A stretch of 64,000 nt of DNA from Quatrionicoccus australiensis (GTDB lineage Bacteria; Pseudomonadota; Gammaproteobacteria; Burkholderiales; Rhodocyclaceae). Of the stretch, positions 44,265-50,792 are shown one piece after another (position 1 is the first letter of the stretch; every line of letters starts with the position of its first letter). The notes under the pieces were generated by a model. It was given only the letters and a program-made list of their open reading frames with translations. It did not search any database and was not told the origin of the DNA. Both the position numbers and the translations under genes were made by a program. The stretch is taken from NCBI RefSeq assembly GCF_020510525.1, contig NZ_CP075188.1:3720001-3784000 (forward strand), read 5' to 3'.

Positions 44265-44408
44265 CTGGGCAAGGCGGAAAGCGTCGTCAAACTGACCATC
44301 AGCCTGAGCCGGCAAATCTCGGTAATCGGCCGCGCCGGCAGCGACAATGCGGTCGACCTGTTCTACACGCTGACTTTCGGGCGCCCGGACAAAGCGGGCG
44401 CGCCCTGA
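44265..44408 (+). pseudogene. tamB 3'-end fragment 1 (143 bp)
   Basis: Matches tamB 29066-29208 almost base for base (KAESVVKLTISLSRQISVIG... to FGRPDKAG). It ends APstop with TGA instead of the PPstop TAG of the intact gene. No start or upstream tamB body is present. An open frame from 44184 runs into it but starts in unrelated spacer and is not called as a gene. The 86 bp after it match the tails behind the other tamB fragments and not the sequence behind intact tamB. Confidence 0.85.
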
Positions 44409-44494
44409 CCCTCAGGCCAAGGCTACTTGCACAGATTGTGCGCGGTACTCGCGCCGCCCCGGCCAAGGTCTTGATGCGTTAGAAGCGCCAGAAC

Positions 44495-44603
44495 GGGGCC
44501 TGGTTCGATTTAACTTGATAAACTGCCCTTCATGCTCCGTCGCCCCCCGCATTCACCTCGCTGGCATACCCCTGAAAATAATTTGAGCCTGGCCCCTTTT
44601 ATT
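44495..44603. repeat. 109-bp paired REP-like (BIME-like) element, copy 1
   Basis: Begins GGGGCCTGGTTCGATTTAAC and ends with AATAATTTGAGCCTGGCCCC then TTTTATT, so its two ends are inverted relatives with the core GGGGCCAGG. About 60 bp of conserved middle (CTGCCCTTCATGCTCCGTCG...) separate them. Four copies occur, each directly behind a tamB fragment's tail. The layout suggests a non-autonomous element moved by a RAYT-type transposase. Confidence 0.75.
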
Positions 44604-44608
44604 CGAAG

Positions 44609-45400
44609 CTCGATCTCGATGTCAGCACCGAGCTCGGCGACAACTTCCTGTTCTCCGGCGCCGGCCTCAACACACGGCTGACCGGCGACATCCGCCTGCG
44701 CGCCAGCGGCCGCGACCTGCCGCGCGCCAGCGGCACCATCCGCACGCGCGCCGGGCGCTTTGAAGCCTACGGCCAGCAACTCGCCATCGAGCGCGGCATC
44801 CTGACCTTCCAGGGCCTGCCCGACAATCCGGCGCTCGACGTGCGTGCCGTCCGCCAGGGCCTGTCCGTCGAACCCGGCGTGCATATCACCGGCACGGCAC
44901 AGCGCCCGGTCATCAAGCTGATCTCCGACCCCGAACTGCCCGACTCGGAAAAGCTCGCCTGGCTGGTCCTCGGCCACGGCCCGGAACAGATGGGCGCCGG
45001 CGACGCGACGGTGCTGCTCTCGGCAGCCGGCGGCCTGCTCGGCAACGACGCGGGCAATGTCGTGCAGCAATTGAAGAAGAATTTCGGTTTCGACGAACTC
45101 GGCGTGCGCACCGGCCAGATCGGCGACAACGGCAGCCGCCAGCAGATCAGCCGCGTCGCCGCCGGCACCTTCGACAGCACGGCCAGCACCGGCGCGCAGA
45201 TTTTCAGCGTCGGCAAACGCCTGTCATCGAACGCCATGCTCTCCTACGAACAGGCGCTGGGCAAGGCGGAAAGCGTCGTCAAACTGACCATCAGCCTGAG
45301 CCGGCAGATCTCGGTAATCGGCCGCGCCGGCAGCGACAACGCGGTCGACCTGTTCTACACGCTGACTTTCGGGCGCCCGGACAAAGCGGGCCCGCCCTGA
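44609..45400 (+). pseudogene. tamB 3'-end fragment 2 (792 bp)
   Basis: Co-linear with tamB 28418-29209 over 792 bp with no gaps and only scattered substitutions (for example ACCGGC for TCCGGC). It is in frame through the TamB C-terminal domain. The 5' edge is cut directly behind a paired REP element. The stop is TGA. An internal ATG at 44840 leaves an open frame of 186 codons, but without the anchor and body it cannot be a working TamB. Confidence 0.88.
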
Positions 45401-45486
45401 CCCTCAGGCCAAGGCTACTTGCACAGATTGTGCGCGGTACTCGCGCCGCCCAGGCCAAGGTCTTGATGCGTTGGAAGCGCCTGAAC

Positions 45487-45595
45487 GGGGCCAGGTTCGA
45501 TTTAACTTGATAAACTGCCCTTCATGCTCCGTCGCCCCCCGCATTCACCTCGCTGGCATACCCCTGAGAATAATTTGAGCCTGGCCCCTTTTATT
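45487..45595. repeat. 109-bp paired REP-like (BIME-like) element, copy 2
   Basis: Same 109-bp unit as at 44495, differing at a few positions (GGGGCCAGGTTCG; CTGAGAATAATT). It separates tamB fragment 2 from the duplicated toxin/immunity cassette, which starts within two bases of its end. Confidence 0.75.
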
Positions 45596-45596
45596 G

Positions 45597-46020
45597 CGGC
45601 GCAAAGGGCACAGGAATCCTTGCAGAGGGAGAATTAGCCGCATCAAAGGTTAAGTGGGTTGATGAGAATGCCGGCATGAGCCAAGCCGCACGTGATTACA
45701 ATGACTCCGCAACAGGAGCACGCTCTAATCCCGTAACCAAAAGTGGTCAGGCGCCGGCTCTTGAACGGACAATGCCTGACGGCACAACACGACAGGTGAA
45801 ATTCGACGGTGTAGATGGGGACGTGATGGTTGACCGAAAGACTTCGGTCGTTACGACGGAAAAAGCCAAGAATCAAGCACTTCGCCAATCGGAAGTGTTG
45901 AGTCAGAATGGGCTCACAGGAAGGTGGGAGGTTTCCTCTGACGCTCAGGCGGCTAGAGCTACCAAAATGTTTAATGATTTAGGAATTAAAAATATTCAAG
46001 TTAAGGTGGTAAAACCATGA
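45597..46020 (+). pseudogene. orphan toxin tail (C-terminus of exoprotein 2)
   Basis: The last 141-142 codons of exoprotein 2 without the secretion and repeat body. The frame is open back to a TAA inside the REP element at 45571. The only internal start is the ATG at 45676 (MSQAARDYNDSATGARSNPV), which would give a 114-aa protein keeping the FDGVDGDVMVDRK active-site-like motif. Orphan toxin tails of this kind are known from CDI loci, where they act as reservoirs for tail exchange. Whether this one is expressed is unknown. Confidence 0.8.
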
Positions 46021-46274
46021 GTAATGCTATTAGTCGCCACTTAGTTAAGGCCATTGCAGATATGGCAATTTTTCTGGAATTTACAAAAGAAGAATTATTG
46101 AACGCAGATACCTCTATAGAGGCGATGGAGCAATTGGCGATGGAGCTACAGCTTATGGAAAATGAAGATCGCTGCAACTTAGCGTTGCAGCTAAAAGATC
46201 TAAGTGCAGAGTATGGGGATGCACGTAGGGCGCAGTTCGTAGAGAATTTACCGGAGTCCCTAGGCCTAGAATAG
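46017..46274 (+). CDS. orphan 85-aa immunity protein, identical copy
   Basis: Identical in sequence to the gene at 43897-44154 and likewise overlapping its toxin tail by ATGA. It is intact and could give extra immunity dosage if transcribed. No dedicated promoter was recognised; the nearest upstream sequence is a REP element and the toxin tail. Confidence 0.72.
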   Translation: MSNAISRHLVKAIADMAIFLEFTKEELLNADTSIEAMEQLAMELQLMENEDRCNLALQLKDLSAEYGDARRAQFVENLPESLGLE

Positions 46275-46357
46275 GATTAAACGCCAGGGTCTCCGCACTC
46301 GGATTGAATAAAGCGATTCATCACAGGCGCCCTCAAGAACTCGTTTACCGTCAAGAT

Positions 46358-46383
46358 AAAAGGGGCCAGGCTCAATTTAACTT
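46358..46383 (+). repeat. REP-like element, second copy inside the duplicated cassette
   Basis: Identical to 44238-44263 and in the same position between the immunity gene and a short tamB fragment. Confidence 0.65.
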
Positions 46384-46384
46384 G

Positions 46385-46528
46385 CTGGGCAAGGCGGAAA
46401 GCGTCGTCAAACTGACCATCAGCCTGAGCCGGCAAATCTCGGTAATCGGCCGCGCCGGCAGCGACAATGCGGTCGACCTGTTCTACACGCTGACTTTCGG
46501 GCGCCCGGACAAAGCGGGCGCGCCCTGA
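46385..46528 (+). pseudogene. tamB 3'-end fragment 3 (143 bp)
   Basis: Identical copy of fragment 1, carried along in the duplicated cassette; corresponds to tamB 29066-29208 with a TGA stop. Confidence 0.85.
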
Positions 46529-46614
46529 CCCTCAGGCCAAGGCTACTTGCACAGATTGTGCGCGGTACTCGCGCCGCCCCGGCCAAGGTCTTGATGCGTT
46601 AGAAGCGCCAGAAC

Positions 46615-46723
46615 GGGGCCTGGTTCGATTTAACTTGATAAACTGCCCTTCATGCTCCGTCGCCCCCCGCATTCACCTCGCTGGCATACCCCTGAAAATA
46701 ATTTGAGCCTGGCCCCTTTTATT
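46615..46723. repeat. 109-bp paired REP-like (BIME-like) element, copy 3
   Basis: Identical to copy 1 at 44495-44603, as part of the duplicated cassette. Directly followed by tamB fragment 4. Confidence 0.75.
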
Positions 46724-46724
46724 G

Positions 46725-47537
46725 AACACCAGCCTGCGCCCGAAACTCGATCTCGACGTCAGCACCGAGCTTGGCGACAACTTCCTGTTCTCCGGCGCCG
46801 GCCTCAACACGCGGCTGACCGGCGACATCCGCCTGCGCGCTAGCGGCCGCGACCTGCCGCGCGCCAGCGGCACGATCCGCACGCGCGCCGGGCGCTTTGA
46901 AGCCTACGGCCAGCAACTCGCCATCGAACGCGGCATCCTGACCTTCCAGGGCCTGCCCGACAATCCGGCGCTCGACGTGCGCGCCGTCCGCCAGGGCCTG
47001 TCCGTCGAGCCCGGCGTGCATATCACCGGCACGGCGCAGCGCCCGGTCATCAAGCTGATCTCCGACCCCGAACTGCCGGACAGCGAAAAGCTCGCCTGGC
47101 TGGTGCTCGGCCACGGCCCGGAACAGATGGGCGCCGGCGACGCGACGGTGCTGCTCTCGGCGGCCGGCGGCCTGCTCGGCAACGACGCGGGCAATGTCGT
47201 GCAGCAATTGAAGAAGAATTTCGGTTTCGACGAACTCGGCGTGCGCACCGGCCAGATCGGCGACAACGGCAGCCGCCAGCAGATCAGCCGCGTCGCCGCC
47301 GGCACCTTCGACAGCACGGCCAGCACCGGCGCGCAGATTTTCAGCGTCGGCAAACGCCTGTCATCGAACGCCATGCTCTCCTACGAACAAGCGCTGGGCA
47401 AGGCGGAAAGCGTCGTCAAACTGACCATCAGCCTGAGCCGGCAGATCTCGGTGATCGGCCGCGCCGGCAGCGACAACGCGGTCGACCTGTTCTACACGCT
47501 GACTTTCGGGCGCCCGGACAAAGCGGGCCCGCCCTGA
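46725..47537 (+). pseudogene. tamB 3'-end fragment 4 (813 bp)
   Basis: Co-linear with tamB 28397-29209 over 813 bp without gaps, 21 bp longer at the 5' end than fragment 2. Its own substitutions (GACGTC for GATGTC, GAGCTTGGC for GAGCTCGGC) show that it is not a simple copy of fragment 2. A long open frame remains, but the gene body and membrane anchor are missing. The stop is TGA, followed by the same tail as the other fragments. Confidence 0.88.
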
Positions 47538-47623
47538 CCCTCAGGCCAAGGCTACTTGCACAGATTGTGCGCGGTACTCGCGCCGCCCTGGCCAAGGTCT
47601 TGATGCGTTAGAAGCGCCAGAAC

Positions 47624-47732
47624 GGGGCCAGGTTCGATTTAACTTGATAAACTGCCCTTCATGCTCCGTCGCCCCCCGCATTCACCTCGCTGGCATACCC
47701 CTGAGAATAATTTGAGCCTGGCCCCTTTTATT
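47624..47732. repeat. 109-bp paired REP-like (BIME-like) element, copy 4
   Basis: Fourth copy of the unit, behind tamB fragment 4. It runs straight into the RAYT transposase remnant, which links the element family with its likely transposase. Confidence 0.75.
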
Positions 47733-47877
47733 CTACGAACCGCTTGGTGATTCGCGCTTTCTCGACCGCATCGAACAAACCACAGGCCAGAGGCGCGAAG
47801 CGCGGCCACGGGGGCGCCCGAGGAAAACGGGCGAGGAGATCGCTGGCGCGCAAGAGCAGTTGCCATTAATAATTTGA
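47731..47877 (+). pseudogene. C-terminal remnant of a REP-associated (RAYT) transposase
   Basis: Forty-eight codons read FYEPLGDSRFLDRIEQTTGQ, then RREARPRGRPRKTGEEIAG..., stopping at a TGA inside the next REP element. A 'PLGD.RF...IE..TG....PRGRPRK' ending is typical of IS200-like REP-associated tyrosine transposases. The N-terminal catalytic part (HUH and Tyr motifs) is absent, so it is inactive. Its presence between two REP elements supports the RAYT origin of the repeats. Confidence 0.7.
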
Positions 47878-47894
47878 GCCTGGCCCCTTTTATT
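47868..47894 (-). repeat. single REP-like element behind the RAYT remnant
   Basis: AATAATTTGAGCCTGGCCCC plus TTTTATT, the same end as in the 109-bp units but alone. It provides the stop codon of the RAYT remnant and abuts the putative serC ghost. Confidence 0.7.
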
Positions 47895-47933
47895 CTAGCG
47901 GCGGGCGGCCCGGAAGTCGGCCATGAAGCCTAC
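47895..47933 (-). pseudogene. possible serC 3' ghost (last ~12 codons)
   Basis: Read leftwards, the bases encode VGFMADFRAARR and a TAG. The intact SerC paralogue at 49671 ends AGFMADFKAEQR-like (FMADFKAEQR) with a TAG. The short match, in the same orientation and 1.8 kb away, suggests a leftover serC 3' end from a related strain. At 13 codons this could be chance. Confidence 0.4.
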
Positions 47934-47946
47934 GAATAGGCGCCTA

Positions 47947-49290
47947 TTAATCGGCAAGTTCGGCTATGGTTTTCCGAAGATTTTGCGGTGCCTGGAACAA
48001 AAAACTTTTGCCGATTTTTTGCTTGTCGAGCAGCCCAAGCTCGCTCAAACCCAATAGATCAGAACGTGCCGTTTGGTACACAACGGCATGGCTGCGTTGA
48101 TGTCCGTCAATTTTATAAACCTCCCCCGGATGTTTGAGGGCATGCGTCAAAAGCGCTAATTGACGATGATTAAGCCGATTTCTCAGTTTTCCCGAGCCGA
48201 CCAGAAGGCGTTCGGTCGATTTCTGCTCGGAGACCTTGCGCGCCAGGTACTCATGCAAGCCTTGAATGGCATTGCGCATGACCTCCAGTTGATGAATCAG
48301 GAAATACGTCGTGTCGTTCCCATCCGTTTCCGTATGGAGATAGGAGCGCACGTATTTACCTGGCGCCTTCCGCAAGTAATGCGAAATCGAAACGAATTCC
48401 ATCAACCAATAGCCGCTACGCGCAATTGCCCAGTAGAACAAGGCCCGTGCCGTTCGCCCGTTACCGTCAACAAAGGGGTGATCGTAGCCGATCATGAAAT
48501 GCAACAAGATCGCGCGCAGGACCGGATGTACGAAAGGCTTGGTGTTTTCATCTGCATTGGCAAAAGCACATAGCTTCTCGAGGCGTGCGCCAAGCTCCGT
48601 ATGGCTGGGCGGCTGGTGAATGATGGTGCCGTCGCGATTGTCCACGACATGAACATCGTCGGTCATCCGTAAACGGCCAGCACCGGCAGGATCATCCAGA
48701 GTGCCCTCGGTCAGAATGCGATGCAGTTCAAGAATCCGGCTTGGCGTAATGGGCTCATTTCTGATTTCCCTGATCAGCTCCATGGCGTGAAAATTGTTGA
48801 AAATCATGCATTCGCTGTGATCTCGGGGTTTCCTGCCTTCGCGCAGCATGTCTTCGGCCACCTGGCGCGTTGTTGCGGCTCCTTCCATCTGGCTTGAAGT
48901 AATCGCTTCTTCGGCCATGGACTGGAAAAGATATCGGTCCCGGTTCTCCGAAGTCGTCACTTCAGCCGCAGACTGTATTTGTCCCGCTGCATCCTTATCG
49001 ATGTGATGCAAGTGAATCAGGACATCTTCGGGAGTGGCAATCTGGAATGGTTTGCCTGCTTTGTCCAACAGCGGCAAGGATTGAAGCATCCCGGTCCGGG
49101 CCAGTTTGACCGCAGCCCACCACAGTTCGGACGTCATTCCCTCGGGAGGAGCACGATGCCGAAGCTGGTCCCAATGCAAATAGGCCCCTTCCACGGTTGG
49201 CGTGCTGGCAGCGTAGATGTGTCGGAACAGCTCGGGCTTCAAGCTGAGAAGAAGCACGTCAATATCAGGCGGCGCGAGAGGGATTTTCAT
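47947..49290 (-). CDS. Fic-family protein, predicted auto-inhibited AMPylase, with C-terminal winged helix
   Basis: 447 aa. The Fic core motif HPFVDGNGRTAR starts at H271, with all catalytic residues present, so it should transfer a nucleotide monophosphate (usually AMP) to hydroxyl groups of target proteins. Upstream, SSQMEG (S132...E136-G137) matches the inhibitory (S/T)xxxE(G/N) helix, placing it in the class with an N-terminal built-in inhibitor. The C-terminal ~80 residues (LNHRQLALLTHALKHPGEVY..., SHAVVYQTARSDLLGLSELGLL) look like a winged-helix DNA-binding domain. No separate antitoxin gene is next to it. Confidence 0.9.
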   Translation of the reverse strand: MKIPLAPPDIDVLLLSLKPELFRHIYAASTPTVEGAYLHWDQLRHRAPPEGMTSELWWAAVKLARTGMLQSLPLLDKAGKPFQIATPEDVLIHLHHIDKDAAGQIQSAAEVTTSENRDRYLFQSMAEEAITSSQMEGAATTRQVAEDMLREGRKPRDHSECMIFNNFHAMELIREIRNEPITPSRILELHRILTEGTLDDPAGAGRLRMTDDVHVVDNRDGTIIHQPPSHTELGARLEKLCAFANADENTKPFVHPVLRAILLHFMIGYDHPFVDGNGRTARALFYWAIARSGYWLMEFVSISHYLRKAPGKYVRSYLHTETDGNDTTYFLIHQLEVMRNAIQGLHEYLARKVSEQKSTERLLVGSGKLRNRLNHRQLALLTHALKHPGEVYKIDGHQRSHAVVYQTARSDLLGLSELGLLDKQKIGKSFLFQAPQNLRKTIAELAD

Positions 49291-49351
49291 TTTTTACTAA
49301 ACTGACGGCAAATTAGTATTACCGAGTTTAGAGCCCCTTCCATATCAATGT

Positions 49352-49477
49352 CTACTAAACATAGTAGCAATTAGTAGACCGATATTTTCTTCTGATAGCC
49401 AGCAGGTGAACGAGGGTCTGTCGGCTCTATTTGCAATCATCTACTAATTCTTAACTTCATTAGTAGATTACTAGTAA
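49352..49477. promoter_or_regulatory. palindromic operator-like sites upstream of fic
   Basis: The AT-rich region upstream of fic holds CTACTA (49352-49357) AACA TAGTAG (49362-49367), another TTAGTAG at 49371, CTACTAAT (49441-49448) pairing with ATTAGTAG (49459-49466), and the perfect palindrome TTACTAGTAA (49468-49477). The shared half-site is (C/T)TACTA. They are candidates for binding by a dimeric regulator, possibly the Fic protein's own winged helix. Functional assignment is inference. Confidence 0.5.
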
Positions 49478-49507
49478 ATATCGCGCTTGTTTGAGTGGCG
49501 AAAAATG

Positions 49508-49590
49508 GGATCGGGTCAATTTGGCTATTACCACTACCGCTCATCTCAACCCAATTTGCAATTTTGGCCTTTTTTTCCGGTTGACCGTAG
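49508..49590 (+). repeat. right copy of the imperfect ~83-bp direct repeat
   Basis: Counterpart of 38620-38702 (shared blocks ACCGCTCATCYCAACCC and TTTTTTCCGGTTGACCGTAG). It lies between fic and the SerC paralogue, close to where core-like sequence resumes, and may mark the right edge of an inserted segment. Confidence 0.6.
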
Positions 49591-49644
49591 CGGAGCATGT
49601 CGACGCTGCAAAGCCTTAAATACGGGAAAAAGATGATGCATAGT

Positions 49645-49664
49645 GCGCCGGATAAACCCGGCGC
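49645..49664 (-). terminator. hairpin behind the SerC paralogue
   Basis: GCGCCGG (49645-49651) pairs with CCGGCGC (49658-49664) across a six-base loop, six bases past the serC stop. On the leftward transcript a CTTTTTCC tract follows about 13 bases later, so termination is plausible but not textbook. Confidence 0.5.
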
Positions 49665-49670
49665 CAGCCG

Positions 49671-50783
49671 CTAGCGCTGCTCAGCCTTGAAATCGGCCAT
49701 GAAACCGGCGAGTTGCTCAACGGCCGACAACTGCAGGCCGTTGTAGAGCGAGGCACGAATGCCGCCGATGCTGCGGTGCCCGGCCAGGCCGGAGAAGCCG
49801 GCGGCCAGTGCGGCGCTGACGAATGCGTTTTCCAGCGCCGGGGTCGGCAGCTTGAAGGCGACATTCATCAGCGAGCGATCTCCGCTTGCCGCCCAGCCAC
49901 GGTAGAAACCGTCGCTGGCGTCGAGTGCACCGTAGAGCAGTTCCGCCTTGCGGCGATTGATCCTGTCCATCGCCGCCAGACCGCCGATTTCGTCGCGCAG
50001 CCAGCGGCTGACCAGCAGCACGACATAGATGGCAAACACCGGCGGCGTATTGAGGATGGAATGCGCTGCGCCTTGTGCGCGGTAATCGAGAAAGCCCGGC
50101 AGATTGTCCGGCGCTGCCGCGAACAGATCCTTGCGATGGACGACCACGGTGACGCCGGCCGGCCCGATGTTTTTCTGGGCATGCGCGTAGATCAGCGCGA
50201 AACGCCTGAAATCGCCGGGCGCCGAGAGAAAGTCGGACGACATGTCGCAGATGCGCGGCACGCGGTCGTCGCCGAGCACGCGATGGAACTGCAGGCCTTC
50301 GACCGTTTCGTTGGAAACGTAATGCAGGTAGGGCGCATCCGGCCGCAGATCGAGTTCGGCATCGCCCGGCAGTTGCGCAAAGCCGCAGTCCTCGCCGCTC
50401 CAGGCGACCCGCACCGGCCCGACCCGGCGTGCCTCGGGCAGCGCCTTGCCGCTCCAGTAGCCGGTATGCAGGTAATCCGCCGGCCGTTCGGCGCCGGCCA
50501 GCAGGCTCATCGGCAGCATGGAAAACTGCTGCGTCGCGCCGCCCTGCAAAAAGAGCACGCGGTAATTCGCGTCCAGGCCCATCAGGCTCAGGATGTTGCT
50601 TTCCAGCTCGGCAATCACAGCGGCAAACCAGTCGGAACGATGACTGATGCCGAGTATCGACAAGCCGACGCCGGGCACGGCAATGATCGCCTCCTGCACC
50701 TGCTGCAGGACACTCTCCGGCAGCACGCCGGGGCCGCCGGAGAAATTCAGGCGGTTCAGCGGGTTCGCGGGCATCAGATCCAT
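49671..50783 (-). CDS. serC: SerC-like phosphoserine aminotransferase (divergent)
   Basis: 370 aa, class-V PLP aminotransferase of the SerC family: LNFSGGPGVLPESVLQQVQE, FLQGGATQQFSMLPMSLL, YLHYVSNETVEGLQF, DMSSDFLS and the PLP lysine in YAHAQKNIGPAGVTVVV. SerC makes phosphoserine from 3-phosphohydroxypyruvate and glutamate and also serves pyridoxal synthesis. Several usually invariant spots differ (FSGGPG for FSAGPA; GISHRSDWF for the usual MSHR). It sits 9 bp behind an ATP-grasp gene and not with pheA/serA, so it may be a paralogue serving a special pathway. I cannot exclude that it is the housekeeping enzyme. Confidence 0.82.
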   Translation of the reverse strand: MDLMPANPLNRLNFSGGPGVLPESVLQQVQEAIIAVPGVGLSILGISHRSDWFAAVIAELESNILSLMGLDANYRVLFLQGGATQQFSMLPMSLLAGAERPADYLHTGYWSGKALPEARRVGPVRVAWSGEDCGFAQLPGDAELDLRPDAPYLHYVSNETVEGLQFHRVLGDDRVPRICDMSSDFLSAPGDFRRFALIYAHAQKNIGPAGVTVVVHRKDLFAAAPDNLPGFLDYRAQGAAHSILNTPPVFAIYVVLLVSRWLRDEIGGLAAMDRINRRKAELLYGALDASDGFYRGWAASGDRSLMNVAFKLPTPALENAFVSAALAAGFSGLAGHRSIGGIRASLYNGLQLSAVEQLAGFMADFKAEQR

Positions 50784-50792
50784 CGTCCAGTC

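Larger units (their letters stand above)
43477..44603 (+). repeat. duplicated toxin-tail/immunity cassette, copy 1
   Basis: 1,127 bp that recur, apparently without a single change, at 45597-46723. The unit contains the last 142 codons of exoprotein 2, its immunity gene, a short spacer, a REP-like element, the last 143 bp of tamB, a downstream tail and a 109-bp paired REP element. It ends exactly at the TTTTATT end of that element. Confidence 0.9.
45597..46723 (+). repeat. duplicated toxin-tail/immunity cassette, copy 2
   Basis: Second copy of the 1,127-bp unit (offset exactly 2,120 bp from copy 1). Both edges coincide with TTTTATT ends of paired REP elements: one at 45595 on the left and one at 46723 on the right. 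Confidence 0.9.

Noticed and set aside
44184..44408. 74-codon frame (also at 46304-46528) as a small gene
   Set aside because: It is spacer plus REP sequence fused by chance to the last 48 codons of a tamB fragment.
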